A stretch of DNA of 64,000 nucleotides, taken from Halopseudomonas sp033852045 (lineage in GTDB: Bacteria; Pseudomonadota; Gammaproteobacteria; Pseudomonadales; Pseudomonadaceae). Of this stretch, positions 8,137-16,971 are shown piece after piece. The stretch spans positions 434,001 to 498,000 of the forward strand of contig JAWSVF010000004.1 in NCBI GenBank assembly GCA_033852045.1, read 5' to 3'. The notes below the pieces were generated by a model that ran no database searches, was not told the DNA's origin, and saw nothing but the letters and a program-made list of their open reading frames with translations. A program made the translations under genes and the position numbers. Position 1 is the stretch's first letter. Every line of letters starts with the position of its first letter.

Positions 8137-8215
8137 TCATGATGAGATATTCCTGGCCGACTATCCGGCCGGACTCACCCGGCGGTCAATGGCGGCCTTC
8201 ACCGGGATGGTGAAC

Positions 8216-8231
8216 CTGGCAGCGTAGCCAG
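8216..8231 (+). promoter_or_regulatory. ANTAR-type antiterminator hairpin P1 of the nirBD leader
   Basis: Stem CTGGC/GCCAG closes a six-base loop AGCGTA. Loop positions 1 (A) and 4 (G) are the invariant bases known for RNA hairpins recognised by ANTAR proteins. It lies about 70 nt into the predicted transcript and 32 nt before the second hairpin. Confidence 0.75.
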
Positions 8232-8263
8232 ACCCTCACTCACTGTAAACAACCCATGAATAT

Positions 8264-8279
8264 CAGGCAAAGGCGCCTG
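8264..8279 (+). promoter_or_regulatory. ANTAR-type antiterminator hairpin P2 of the nirBD leader
   Basis: Stem CAGGC/GCCTG closes the six-base loop AAAGGC, again with A at position 1 and G at position 4. Its 3' arm (GCCTG) is part of the 5' arm of the downstream terminator, so P2 and terminator cannot form together. That mutual exclusion is the basis of ANTAR antitermination. Confidence 0.8.
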
Positions 8280-8311
8280 GAGCTGATCAGCAGCTTCAGG
8301 CGCTTTTTTTT
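8273..8311 (+). terminator. Attenuator (intrinsic terminator) in the nirBD leader
   Basis: GCGCCTG (8273-8279) pairs with CAGGCGC (8297-8303). An inner AGCTG/CAGCT stem (8281-8285 with 8291-8295) extends it, and eight Ts follow (8304-8311). This is a strong intrinsic terminator placed 47 bases before the nirB start codon, between promoter and gene, so it must be bypassed for expression. The ATG at 8256 lies upstream of this structure and is not a plausible start. Confidence 0.92.
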
Positions 8312-8357
8312 GTTTTGGGCCTTTGCCAACGGCAACGGCTCCGACGGAGGAAAAGCT

Positions 8358-10916
8358 ATGAGCTCCAGCAAACAGTCAGCCAGCAAGGAGACCCTGGTCA
8401 TCATCGGCAACGGCATGGTCGGTCACCACTGTGTCGAGCAGTTGATCGAGCGCGGCGCTCTCGACCGCTACGAACTGCACGTGTTTGGCGAGGAACATCA
8501 TCGTGCCTACGACCGGGTCCATCTGTCCGAGTATTTTGGTGGACGTGACGCCGAATCTCTGGCCCTGTGTGACGCCGAACTCTATGCAACCCATGGTGTG
8601 GAGCTGCACCTTGGCGTTCAGGTGGTGGATATCGACCGCGAGCACAAGGAAGTGATCACGGGTAATGGACGTCAGACCTATGATCGTTTGATCCTCGCAA
8701 CCGGCTCCTACCCCTTCGTCCCCCCCATTACTGGCGCCGAGGGCAACTCTCGTCTGGTATATCGCACTCTGGAAGACCTCGACGGGATCCGCGCAGCCGC
8801 TGCCGGTGCGCGTCGGGGTGTTGTGGTCGGAGGCGGCTTACTGGGTCTTGAGGCGGGTAATGCGCTCAAGTCCCTTGGGCTGGAAGCCCATGTGGTCGAG
8901 TTTGCGCCACGTCTGATGCCGGTGCAGCTGGATGACCAGGGAGGCGCTGCACTCCGGGCGCAGATCGAATCCCTGGGCGTCGGTGTTCACCCGGGCTGCG
9001 CTACTGAAGAAATCGTCAATGGCGATGAGTACCGTTACCGTATGAACTTCAAGGGTGGCGAGTTTCTGGAAACCGACCTGATCGTTTTCTCCGCGGGCAT
9101 TCGCCCACAGGACACGCTGGGGCGCAACGCCGGCCTTGAGCTTGGTCCGCGTGGCGGCATTGCAATCGACAACGATTACCGCACCAGTGATCATGCGATA
9201 TTTGCCATCGGCGAATGCGCGGCCTGGAACGGCACCTGTTTCGGCCTGGTCGCGCCAGGCTACAGCATGGCGCGCAATCTTGCCCTGCAACTGACAGATG
9301 AGCCCCATGAATCCTTTGCCGGTGCAGACATGTCAACCAAGCTCAAGTTGCTAGGCGTTGATGTCGGCTCGATTGGCGATGCCCACGCGGCTACAGAAGG
9401 CGCCAAGAGCTACCGCTTCATCGACGAAGCCAACTCAAGCTACCGTCGACTGGTGGTTTCCGCAGATGGCAAGAAGGTGTTGGGCGCCGTGCTGGTCGGT
9501 GACAACAGCTACTACGACACTCTGCTGCAGTACTGTCAGAACGGCATAGATCTACCCAAGGACCCAGCCAGCCTGATTCTGCCGCAAGGCGATGGTGCAC
9601 CCACATTGGGTGCCGACGCGCTGCCCGACACCGCAACCATCTGCTCCTGCCACAACGTCAGCAAGGGTGCAATCTGCTGCTCGATAGATGCCGGCTGCAC
9701 CGATCTCGGTGAACTGAAGGCAACCACCAAGGCCGGCACCGGTTGCGGCGGTTGCAGCGCCCTGCTCAAGCAGGTGTTTGAACATGAACTCAGTGCCCGT
9801 GGTGTCGAGGTGGACAAAAGCCTGTGCGAGCATTTTGCCCATACACGACAGGAGCTTTACGGGATTGTCCGAGTCGAGGGCATTACTCGCTTCGATGATC
9901 TCCTTTCCAGGTACGGTCGCGGCCACACTGGATGCGATATCTGCAAGCCGGCTGTGGCATCCATACTCGCCTCCTGCTGGAACGAACCGATCACCGACCC
10001 ATTGCTGATACCCCTGCAGGACACCAACGACACTTTCATGGCCAACATGCAGAAGAACGGCACCTATTCTGTAGTCCCCCGTGTGGCTGGTGGTGAGATT
10101 ACCCCCGACAAGTTGATTGCCCTCGGCGCGGTAGCGAAGAAATACGACCTCTATACCAAAATCACCGGTGGCCAACGCATCGACCTGTTCGGCGCACAAT
10201 TACACGAGCTGCCGGAGATCTGGTCCGAGCTGATCGATGCCGGATTCGAAACCGGCCATGCCTACGGCAAGTCACTGCGCACGGTAAAATCCTGCGTCGG
10301 CAGCACCTGGTGCCGCTACGGTGTGCAGGACAGCGTCGGCATGGCTATTGTTCTGGAGGACCGCTACAAGGGGCTGCGTTCCCCGCACAAGATCAAGTTC
10401 GGCGTGTCCGGCTGTACCCGCGAATGCGCCGAGGCACAGAGCAAGGATATTGGCGTTATCGCCACGGAAAACGGCTGGAACCTGTATGTGTCGGGCAACG
10501 GCGGCATGCGTCCGCGCCACGCGGAGTTGTTCGCCACCGATCTGGATGACGCGACCCTGATTCGCTATATCGATCGCTACCTGATGTTCTACGTGCGTAC
10601 CGCCGACCGCCTGCAACGCACCTCCGTGTGGCGCGAAAGTCTGGAGGGCGGGCTCGACTATCTCAAGGATGTGATCATTGAAGACAGCCTGGGTCTGGCC
10701 ACAGAGCTCGAGACGCAGATGCAACTGGTGATCGACCACTATGAATGCGAATGGGCCAACGCCCTGAAAGATCCGGAGAAGCTCAAGCGCTTTCGTACCT
10801 TCGTCAACGATGAGCGCGGTGATCCTGATATCCACTTCGTCAAGGAACGCGGTCAGAACAGACCAGCCATGGCCTCCGAACTGCACCTGATACCCGTCAC
10901 CGAGGAGGTTATCTGA
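8358..10916 (+). CDS. nirB: Assimilatory nitrite reductase NAD(P)H large subunit
   Basis: Cytoplasmic siroheme enzyme that reduces nitrite to ammonium with NAD(P)H. 852 residues, the normal size. In order: FAD and NAD(P)H binding domains (VIIGNGMVGHHC near residue 17; VVVGGGLLGLEAG near 155); BFD-like [2Fe-2S] region with CSCHN (Cys429) and GTGCGGC, then a second repeat ending in CDICKP near 527; a ferredoxin-like half domain; and the siroheme/[4Fe-4S] cysteines in SCVGSTWC near 645 and GVSGCTREC near 682. The start at ATG 8358 has GGAGG 9 nt upstream; the longer frame from 8256 would be translated through the attenuator. It overlaps nirD by one base (TGATG). Expression is probably set by sigma54 plus leader antitermination. 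Confidence 0.96.
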   Translation: MSSSKQSASKETLVIIGNGMVGHHCVEQLIERGALDRYELHVFGEEHHRAYDRVHLSEYFGGRDAESLALCDAELYATHGVELHLGVQVVDIDREHKEVITGNGRQTYDRLILATGSYPFVPPITGAEGNSRLVYRTLEDLDGIRAAAAGARRGVVVGGGLLGLEAGNALKSLGLEAHVVEFAPRLMPVQLDDQGGAALRAQIESLGVGVHPGCATEEIVNGDEYRYRMNFKGGEFLETDLIVFSAGIRPQDTLGRNAGLELGPRGGIAIDNDYRTSDHAIFAIGECAAWNGTCFGLVAPGYSMARNLALQLTDEPHESFAGADMSTKLKLLGVDVGSIGDAHAATEGAKSYRFIDEANSSYRRLVVSADGKKVLGAVLVGDNSYYDTLLQYCQNGIDLPKDPASLILPQGDGAPTLGADALPDTATICSCHNVSKGAICCSIDAGCTDLGELKATTKAGTGCGGCSALLKQVFEHELSARGVEVDKSLCEHFAHTRQELYGIVRVEGITRFDDLLSRYGRGHTGCDICKPAVASILASCWNEPITDPLLIPLQDTNDTFMANMQKNGTYSVVPRVAGGEITPDKLIALGAVAKKYDLYTKITGGQRIDLFGAQLHELPEIWSELIDAGFETGHAYGKSLRTVKSCVGSTWCRYGVQDSVGMAIVLEDRYKGLRSPHKIKFGVSGCTRECAEAQSKDIGVIATENGWNLYVSGNGGMRPRHAELFATDLDDATLIRYIDRYLMFYVRTADRLQRTSVWRESLEGGLDYLKDVIIEDSLGLATELETQMQLVIDHYECEWANALKDPEKLKRFRTFVNDERGDPDIHFVKERGQNRPAMASELHLIPVTEEVI

Positions 10917-11293
10917 TGACACAAACCAGCAGCGTCAAAACAGCATCTTACGCAGGCCAATGGCTGGCCGTGTGCAGCCGAACCGATCTGGTCGCCAACT
11001 CGGGGGTCGTTGCCTGGCTGGACGGTAACCAGATCGCCCTTTTTTATCTGCCCCGCACCGATCAGGGTGAGCAGGTATTTGCGCTGGAAAATCGTGACCC
11101 CAAGTCAGGCGCCAATGTGATTGGCCGGGGTATTGTCGGCCATCTCAATGGCGCGCTGGTAATCGCCTCCCCCCTGTACAAGCAGCATTTTCGTCTGGAA
11201 GACGGCGCTTGCCTGGAGTATCCGGAACAGCAATTAAGAGTGTGGCCGGCTCGAATCAGCAGTGACACCGTCGAGATTCAGATCACGCCCTGA
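10916..11293 (+). CDS. nirD: Nitrite reductase small subunit
   Basis: Small Rieske-fold partner of NirB, needed for NADH-nitrite reductase activity. 125 residues. The fold is recognisable from GSQ-like segments (AVCSRTDLVANSGVVAWL, then DQGEQVFALENRDPKSGANV and IASPLYKQHFRLEDG). The Cys-His pairs that bind the cluster in true Rieske proteins are absent, as usual for NirD. ATG overlaps the nirB stop by one base, with GAGGAGG 9 nt upstream, so the subunits are translated together. No nitrate reductase or transporter follows it, so nitrate reduction must be encoded elsewhere. Confidence 0.93.
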   Translation: MTQTSSVKTASYAGQWLAVCSRTDLVANSGVVAWLDGNQIALFYLPRTDQGEQVFALENRDPKSGANVIGRGIVGHLNGALVIASPLYKQHFRLEDGACLEYPEQQLRVWPARISSDTVEIQITP

Positions 11294-11515
11294 CAGGCAC
11301 TCCCTCAGCTGGATCCCCAAGCGCTCTAGCGCTATCGAGAATAACTCGAGCTCGTCTACGACCTGGGCCAACCTGCCCAGGCGCTCTTCGCTGCCCTGCA
11401 ACCAATTTTCCGGCCCCTGCGTATCGCCAACCACCCTCCAATAATTCACCGAAGCGGAACCGTCGCACATATGTTGAAGGCGGTGGTTATCATTTGCCCA
11501 GAAAAGGATTAGCAT
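11234..11515 (-). CDS. Possible small hypothetical protein convergent with nirD
   Basis: A 93-codon frame starting MLILFWANDNHRLQHMC and containing RLGRLAQVVDELELFSIALE, an amphipathic-helix pattern with natural-looking composition. It fills most of the 295-bp gap between nirD and the diguanylate cyclase gene and overlaps the last 60 bases of nirD antisense. Against it: no clear ribosome site precedes the ATG at 11515 or the alternative at 11470, several rare AGG codons occur, and I do not recognise a family. Function unknown. Confidence 0.38.
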   Translation of the reverse strand: MLILFWANDNHRLQHMCDGSASVNYWRVVGDTQGPENWLQGSEERLGRLAQVVDELELFSIALERLGIQLRECLSGRDLNLDGVTADSSRPHS

Positions 11516-11588
11516 CGCCTGACTTGCTGTCGAGACACATACGTCATCGACCATGCAAGAAAAAAAACAATAAGAATGGGACACATCA

Positions 11589-12773
11589 ATGGACATTGCC
11601 CCACCTGACAGTGGCCCCGACCACACCCCCGGCAAAGATGCCTCAGGCGCAGGCACCCGTGCTGATCAGACTCTGCGTAAACGCCGACTGGGTATGTCAT
11701 TCACCACATACCTGGCTACATTCCTCGTGGTTCTGCTGTTTGCCTACCAGGGTCTGGTTCCGTTAGAGATCGCCATTCACTTTCTGCTGTTCAGTCTGGT
11801 GGTCAACGGCCTGATCTGGATCGTCATTCATCTGAATCTCAATCTGAAACTTCGTGATCCGAGCATGACCATGTTGCAGATCACCCTCAGCCAATGGCCT
11901 GCGCTCTGGCTGATGTTCTTCCTGGAAGCCGGTCAGGCCCGGGCGATTTTCCTGCTTATCACGGTAGTCCCGTTGCTCTACGGAATTCTGGCTCTCAAGG
12001 TCAGGGATTTTGTCTGGGTGAGTGTTATTTTCTTTGTCCAGTATTGCTTTCTGCATCTGGCCTTGTGGCAGTGGCGACCCCAGGTCCTGGAGCCCAGTCT
12101 GGAGCTGGTACAGATATTCGTCTTTGTTATGGTGCTAGCCGAGGTAGCTCTGATCGGCGGCTTCATCAGCGGCCTGCGCGACAAGGTAAGACAGCGTAAC
12201 CATGAACTCAAAGAGGCCATGGAGCGTATTCAGCAACTGGTCAATATTGACGAGCTTACCGGTGTCTACAATCGTCGGCGTATCGTTCAGGCGCTCTCGG
12301 ACGAGTCCAACCGATGTCGTCGCAGCCCTGCAGCCTTCAGCCTGGGCATCATGGACGTTGATCACTTCAAGGAGGTCAACGACACCTACGGACACCAGGC
12401 CGGTGACGAAATCCTCCGTGAGCTGGCCAAAGCAGTCGTCGGCGAGCTGCGAGCCATCGACAGTTTCGGGCGCTATGGCGGAGAGGAGTTTCTGCTGGTT
12501 CTGCCACAAACCGCCCTGACCGGAGCACGCATAAAGTCGCAGAGACTCTGCCAAGCAATTAAAGAGTTACGTTTCAAAGGGCTACCCAGCGACTTCAGCA
12601 TAAGCGTATCTATCGGCGTGGCGGAGGCATTCCCCGAGGAAAGTACCGACGAAACGCTGGCGCGGGCGGACCGCGCTCTTTATGCAGCCAAGGGAAACGG
12701 CAGGAACCAGGTAGTCTGCTGCAGCGCTATCAATCCAGCAGATATGGCAAGTCCGCCTAATCTTGAGGACTGA
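11589..12773 (+). CDS. Membrane-bound diguanylate cyclase (GGDEF)
   Basis: Makes the second messenger c-di-GMP from two GTP. 394 residues: a polar N-terminus of ~35, about six hydrophobic helices (residues ~36-195) forming an integral-membrane sensor, a short coiled linker (DKVRQRNHELKEAMERIQQL), then a complete GGDEF domain beginning NIDELTGVYNRRR. The active site is GGEEF near residue 297, and the inhibitory I-site RxxD (RAID) lies five residues before it, so product inhibition is expected. The catalytic signature is intact. Start ATG with GGGA 7 nt upstream. The input signal is unknown; it lies downstream of nirBD, but nearness alone does not link it to nitrogen. Confidence 0.9.
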   Translation: MDIAPPDSGPDHTPGKDASGAGTRADQTLRKRRLGMSFTTYLATFLVVLLFAYQGLVPLEIAIHFLLFSLVVNGLIWIVIHLNLNLKLRDPSMTMLQITLSQWPALWLMFFLEAGQARAIFLLITVVPLLYGILALKVRDFVWVSVIFFVQYCFLHLALWQWRPQVLEPSLELVQIFVFVMVLAEVALIGGFISGLRDKVRQRNHELKEAMERIQQLVNIDELTGVYNRRRIVQALSDESNRCRRSPAAFSLGIMDVDHFKEVNDTYGHQAGDEILRELAKAVVGELRAIDSFGRYGGEEFLLVLPQTALTGARIKSQRLCQAIKELRFKGLPSDFSISVSIGVAEAFPEESTDETLARADRALYAAKGNGRNQVVCCSAINPADMASPPNLED

Positions 12774-12831
12774 GTACAGCTGCCCATGAACTGCGCTAGT
12801 ATTGTTTCATCAATACAGCAAGGTACCCGCC

Positions 12832-13206
12832 ATGAGCACCAGCAAGACGTCCCCTGCCACTGCCCGTCTGGACAAGATACTGGCCGATGCAAAGCAGAGT
12901 CGCGAAAGTGGTTATCGTGAAAAAGCGCTGAAGATGTATCCCTGGGTATGTGGTCGCTGCGCCCGTGAGTTCAGTGGTAAACGGGTCAGCGAGCTGACCG
13001 TACACCACCGTGATCACAATCACGACAACAACCCTCAGGATGGTTCCAACTGGGAACTGTTATGTCTTTATTGTCACGACAATGAGCATGCGCGCTACAC
13101 CGACCAGCAGTACTTCAGCGAAGGCTCCACCGCCAGCCAGCAAGGCCCCCAGTCAAGTCACAAGGCATTTGCCGGCCTGGCAGATCTGCTCAAGAACAAA
13201 TCCTGA
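12832..13206 (+). CDS. yajD: HNH nuclease family protein YajD
   Basis: 124 residues, close to the ~115 of E. coli YajD. The core ESGYREKALKMYPWVCGRC and ELTVHHRDHNHDNNPQDG, followed by NWELLCLYCHDNEH, matches YajD almost residue for residue: two CxxC knuckles (CGRC, CLYC) for zinc, and the HH...N...H catalytic set. The start is ATG 12832 with AAGG 8 nt upstream; an in-frame start at 12802 would only add a non-conserved extension. Substrate and role are not known for the family. It converges on the neighbouring reductase gene with 7 bases between stops. Confidence 0.88.
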   Translation: MSTSKTSPATARLDKILADAKQSRESGYREKALKMYPWVCGRCAREFSGKRVSELTVHHRDHNHDNNPQDGSNWELLCLYCHDNEHARYTDQQYFSEGSTASQQGPQSSHKAFAGLADLLKNKS

Positions 13207-13213
13207 CATCTGT

Positions 13214-14146
13214 TCAGTTGCGACCGTGGGGGAGCGTCAGGTCCAGGCCATCGCCAATCGGTACGATGCGCGTGGGGTTGATAGTGTCGTGACTGTAATA
13301 GTAATGCTGCTTGATCTGTTCGATGTCTACGGTTTCGGCTACACCCGGGATCTGATATAGCTCACGCAGGTATCCGGTAATGCTCGGATAATCCTCAATT
13401 CGCCGAATATTGCACTTGAAGTGGCCGTGATACACAGGATCGAAGCGCACCAGCGTGGTAAACAACCGCCAATCAGCTTCGGTGATTCGGTCTCCCGCCA
13501 GATAGCGGTGCTTACCGAGCACAGCTTCAACCCAGTCGAGCGCGCCGAACAGGGTCACACATTCGTCTTCGTAAACGGACTGACTGGTGGCAAAACCTGT
13601 CTTGTAGACCCCATTATTGATCTGGTCATAGACCCGACCGTTGACGCTGTCGATCTCTTCGCGCAGGTTCCGGGGATAAAAATCCTCGGTATTGCCGGTC
13701 AGGTCGTCGAAGGCACTGTTGAAGATCCGGATGATATCCGACGACTCGTTATTCACGATCGTTTCTTCCCGCGTGTCCCACAAAACCGGGACCGTTACTC
13801 TTCCTGTGAAGTCGGGTCGCGCCCGGGTATACAGCTGGTGATGGCACTCGTAACCGTAAAGCGGCTCCGGCGGATCATAGGTCCAGCCCTTTTCGAGCAT
13901 GTGGGGGTGCACCACGCTGACGGGTATGTGTTCCTCCAGCTCCTTGAGCTTGCGCATAATCAGCGCCCGGTGTGCCCAAGGGCAAGCCATCGACACATAC
14001 AGATGATAGCGACCGGACTCCGGCACGAACCGCCCTTGCGGTTCGATCCAGTCACGAAAGCCCGCATCTTCGCGCACAAACTTGCCGCCGGTACTCTCGG
14101 TGTCATACCACTCGTCGTGCCAGTTACCCTCAACCAACCTGCCCAT
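13214..14146 (-). CDS. yqjG: Glutathionyl-hydroquinone reductase (YqjG/PcpF, Xi-class GST)
   Basis: Reduces glutathionyl-hydroquinones to hydroquinones using glutathione, in the cytoplasm. 310 residues (E. coli YqjG 328). The N-terminus MGRLVEGNWHDEWYDTESTG followed by KFVRE matches the family. The catalytic cysteine is in YVSMACPWAHRAL near residue 55, and the C-terminal helical GST domain contains AGDRITEADWRLFTTLVRFD. It is divergent from deaD with 142 bases between starts. Confidence 0.93.
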   Translation of the reverse strand: MGRLVEGNWHDEWYDTESTGGKFVREDAGFRDWIEPQGRFVPESGRYHLYVSMACPWAHRALIMRKLKELEEHIPVSVVHPHMLEKGWTYDPPEPLYGYECHHQLYTRARPDFTGRVTVPVLWDTREETIVNNESSDIIRIFNSAFDDLTGNTEDFYPRNLREEIDSVNGRVYDQINNGVYKTGFATSQSVYEDECVTLFGALDWVEAVLGKHRYLAGDRITEADWRLFTTLVRFDPVYHGHFKCNIRRIEDYPSITGYLRELYQIPGVAETVDIEQIKQHYYYSHDTINPTRIVPIGDGLDLTLPHGRN

Positions 14147-14246
14147 ACCAGGAACTCCCGTAATTATTGATGCGCAGAGCTTGGCAGCACTATCGACTCC
14201 TGACCAGTTACCGAAAAACCTTGCGGCAATTATTCAGGGAAGCGCG

Positions 14247-14252
14247 TATACT
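14247..14252 (+). promoter_or_regulatory. Possible -10 box upstream of deaD
   Basis: TATACT lies 37 bases before the deaD start codon. The nearest -35-like hexamer, TTGCGG at 14221-14226, is 20 bases upstream, longer than ideal. It is a weak prediction from motif resemblance only. Confidence 0.3.
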
Positions 14253-14288
14253 ACTCGATCTATTTATTCCCCAAGGTTCACTTCAAGT

Positions 14289-15998
14289 ATGTCCGATACC
14301 GCTCCGGCGGCACCTCAGTTCGCCGACTTAGGCCTGCCTGCACCACTCCTCGAGGCGATTACCAGCCTCGGATACGAAACACCCTCCGCCATTCAGGCCG
14401 AGGCAATCCCCACACTACTGGCTGGCGAGGACCTGCTCGGCCTGGCACAGACCGGTACTGGCAAGACCGCCGCCTTCGCGCTGCCGGTCCTGGCAGGCAT
14501 CGACGTCAGCGTGCGCGCTACCCAGGCTCTGATCCTGACGCCCACGCGTGAGCTGGCCTTGCAGGTTGCAGAAGCATTCCAGCGCTATGCCCAGAACATG
14601 CGCGGCTTTTCCGTGCTTGCTCTGTACGGCGGCTCGGCCTTTGCACCCCAGTTCAAAGCGCTTGAGCGCGGTGCCCATGTTGTCGTAGCAACACCTGGCC
14701 GCCTAACCGACCATATGCGTCGTGGCAGCATCAAGTTCGAGAACATGCGATTCCTGGTGCTCGATGAAGCGGACGAAATGCTCAAGATGGGCTTCGCCGA
14801 CGATCTCGACGCAGTATTTGAGAAGGTGCCAGAGAAGACCCAGAAGGCGCTCTTTTCAGCGACAATGCCAGCAGGCGTGCGTACCGTTGCCCGCAAGCAC
14901 ATGCGCGAGCCGAAGGAAATCCGCCTGCACAGTGGCGTTAGCAGCAGCCTGGACACTATTACCCAGATCGTCTGGGAAGTATCCAATCATCACAAACTGG
15001 ATGCGATGACGCGCCTGCTCGAAGTAGAACCTGTAGAAGCAATGATCGTTTTTGTGCGCACCAAGACCGCCAGCATGGAAATTGCCGAGCGTCTTGAAGC
15101 CAGGGGTTTTGCCGCTGCCGCATTGAATGGCGACCTCAGCCAGCAACTGCGTGAGCAGGTGGTTGATCGTCTCAAGCGTGGTCTGCTGGACATCGTGGTA
15201 GCCACCGATGTGGCCGCACGAGGTCTCGACGTTGAGCGTATTTCCCACGTACTCAACTACGACGTACCCCACGACAGCGAATCCTACGTTCACCGCATCG
15301 GCCGTACCGGCCGCGCTGGACGCTCGGGTACCGCCATCCTGTTTGCCACGCCCCGTGAGCGTCGCTTGCTGCACCTGCTGGAAAAGGCCACCGGTCAGAA
15401 AATCCAGAGCCAGGCATTGCCCAGCGCCGACGCCGTGCGCAGCGGTCGCCTGACCAAGCTCGCTACGCGCATCAATACCGCGCGCGAACAGACCGGCGCG
15501 CTGCATGAGAAACTGGTAGCAGACCTGCTCGAGCTGACCAACCTGGAACCGGAAGAGTTGGCAGCGACCCTGCTGGCCATCATGCCCAGTGCCAAAACAC
15601 TGGTCGAACCCGTCAAGGACCTGCCAACCTCGGCACCTGCCAGCCAGAACGACGGCTACGCCGACCGCGACAGCGGACTGGTGCGCTACAAGGTAAAAGG
15701 CGGCCGCTCCAATGGCCTCATGCCCAAACCTCTGGTTGATGCTCTTTGCCGTCACGGCGGGCTGCAGCGCCAGCAGATTGGTCATATCAAGCTGTTCAAC
15801 GAGCACAGTGGTGTGTATCTGCCTGAACTCAGCGAAGCCACACTGGCTAAATTGACTTCAGTCGAGATCAATGGGGTTGCCCTGCAGATCCGTGCCTGGC
15901 CCTTGCCGCCTGGCGAATCCGAGCCGCCGACGCGCCCGCGTCCACGCAAGGATTTCGCTGGCAAGCCACGCAGTGCAAAACCCCGCCCGACCAAGTAA
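14289..15998 (+). CDS. deaD: DEAD-box ATP-dependent RNA helicase DeaD/CsdA
   Basis: RNA helicase used in ribosome assembly and mRNA turnover, typically cold-induced. 569 residues: Q motif near residue 5-30 (FADLGLPAPLLEAITSLGYE, PSAIQ), Walker A AQTGTGKT near 55, PTRELALQ, DEAD box VLDEADEML near 160, SAT (LFSATMP), ARGLDVERI, and HRIGRTGRAGR near 340. It ends with a DbpA-type RNA-binding domain (GGRSNGLMPKPLVDALCRHG) and a basic proline-rich tail. A frame open upstream to 14082 runs antisense through the reductase start. ATG 14289, starting MSDTAPAAPQFADLG, gives the normal size; AAGG is 12 nt upstream, rather far. tatD follows after five bases. Confidence 0.93.
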   Translation: MSDTAPAAPQFADLGLPAPLLEAITSLGYETPSAIQAEAIPTLLAGEDLLGLAQTGTGKTAAFALPVLAGIDVSVRATQALILTPTRELALQVAEAFQRYAQNMRGFSVLALYGGSAFAPQFKALERGAHVVVATPGRLTDHMRRGSIKFENMRFLVLDEADEMLKMGFADDLDAVFEKVPEKTQKALFSATMPAGVRTVARKHMREPKEIRLHSGVSSSLDTITQIVWEVSNHHKLDAMTRLLEVEPVEAMIVFVRTKTASMEIAERLEARGFAAAALNGDLSQQLREQVVDRLKRGLLDIVVATDVAARGLDVERISHVLNYDVPHDSESYVHRIGRTGRAGRSGTAILFATPRERRLLHLLEKATGQKIQSQALPSADAVRSGRLTKLATRINTAREQTGALHEKLVADLLELTNLEPEELAATLLAIMPSAKTLVEPVKDLPTSAPASQNDGYADRDSGLVRYKVKGGRSNGLMPKPLVDALCRHGGLQRQQIGHIKLFNEHSGVYLPELSEATLAKLTSVEINGVALQIRAWPLPPGESEPPTRPRPRKDFAGKPRSAKPRPTK

Positions 15999-16003
15999 GC
16001 GTC

Positions 16004-16825
16004 GTGCAGGACTGGATTGACATCGGCGTCAACCTGACCGACTCCGCCTTCGATAATGATCGTGAGGCGGTCCTCGATCGGGCCTGGCAGGCCGGTGTCA
16101 GCCAGATGGTCCTGACCGCCACATCGCTGGCGGTCAGTCACCAGGTACAAGCCCTCTGTAATAAGGATCCCCTGCGTCTATTCTGTACAGCCGGTGTGCA
16201 CCCACATCAAGCCAGGCAGTGGAATGTCGAACTGGCTGCAGAGATCCGCACGCTGGCCGCAGCCGATTGCGCGCGCGCTATCGGTGAATGTGGACTCGAT
16301 TACAACCGGGATTTCTCGCCCCGCACACAGCAGATCAAAGCCCTGGAAGCCCAACTGGAGCTTGCCGCAGACCTTCAGTTGCCAGTGTTTCTGCACGAGC
16401 GCGACGCCAGCGCGGTTCTAATCGATATGCTCCGGGATTATCGAGACAGAATTCCCGCAGCCGTGGTGCACTGCTTTACCGCAGATCGCGAGGCGCTTTA
16501 CCCTTATCTTGATCTGGATTTGCATATCGGCATTACCGGCTGGATTTGCGATGAAAGGCGCGGTAGTCATCTTCATTCACTGGTAGGCAGCATTCCCGCG
16601 GGCAGATTGATGATCGAGACTGATGCGCCCTGGCTAGTGCCACGCACCCTGCGTCCCAAGCCGAAAAAGGGTCGAAACGAGCCAGCTTTCATTACCGAAG
16701 TAGCCATCACTCTGGCGAACTGTCGTAATGAATCCATCGAGCATCTTTCAGCGCATACCACCGCTACTGCAAGACACTTCTTCGGCTTGCCCACCCCTGG
16801 AAATAATCCACCCACCGGGATTTGA
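16004..16825 (+). CDS. tatD: TatD-family metal-dependent DNase
   Basis: Amidohydrolase-fold nuclease (3'-5' DNase activity reported for E. coli TatD). 273 residues. The opening WIDIGVNLTDSAF matches E. coli TatD (FDIGVNLTSSQF), the subtype that lacks the HxH pair found in YcfH and YjjV. Other conserved elements are AGVHPHQARQW, GECGLDYNRDFSPR, PVFLHERDAS, VVHCFTAD, ITGWICDERRG and LMIETDAPWL. The start is GTG 16004, five bases after the deaD stop, with only a weak ribosome site. It is therefore probably read from the deaD transcript by reinitiation. An unannotated 146-bp gap separates it from dacB. Confidence 0.9.
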   Translation: MQDWIDIGVNLTDSAFDNDREAVLDRAWQAGVSQMVLTATSLAVSHQVQALCNKDPLRLFCTAGVHPHQARQWNVELAAEIRTLAAADCARAIGECGLDYNRDFSPRTQQIKALEAQLELAADLQLPVFLHERDASAVLIDMLRDYRDRIPAAVVHCFTADREALYPYLDLDLHIGITGWICDERRGSHLHSLVGSIPAGRLMIETDAPWLVPRTLRPKPKKGRNEPAFITEVAITLANCRNESIEHLSAHTTATARHFFGLPTPGNNPPTGI

Positions 16826-16971
16826 TACATTCCATCGGCTGTTTGTGGATATTCAAGCATGCCACTTGGCGGCTGCGCGCTAATGAGCCATGATGACTGA
16901 AGACATAACAAAGCCAGACGCGGCCCTCGTTCACCGAATGTGCCCGCCGACCTCGGAGTACTCAGCAGATC

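Noticed and set aside
7935..8213. 92-codon plus-strand frame between greB and nirB
   Set aside because: It spans the palindrome and the sigma54 promoter, has no ribosome site and shows no protein-like pattern.
8256..8357. In-frame ATG 34 codons upstream of nirB
   Set aside because: Translation from it would run through the attenuator hairpin and U-run, and the extension is not NirB-like; ATG 8358 has a strong ribosome site and gives normal length.
14082..14288. Upstream extension of the deaD frame
   Set aside because: It overlaps the divergent reductase gene start and does not resemble DEAD-box N-termini.
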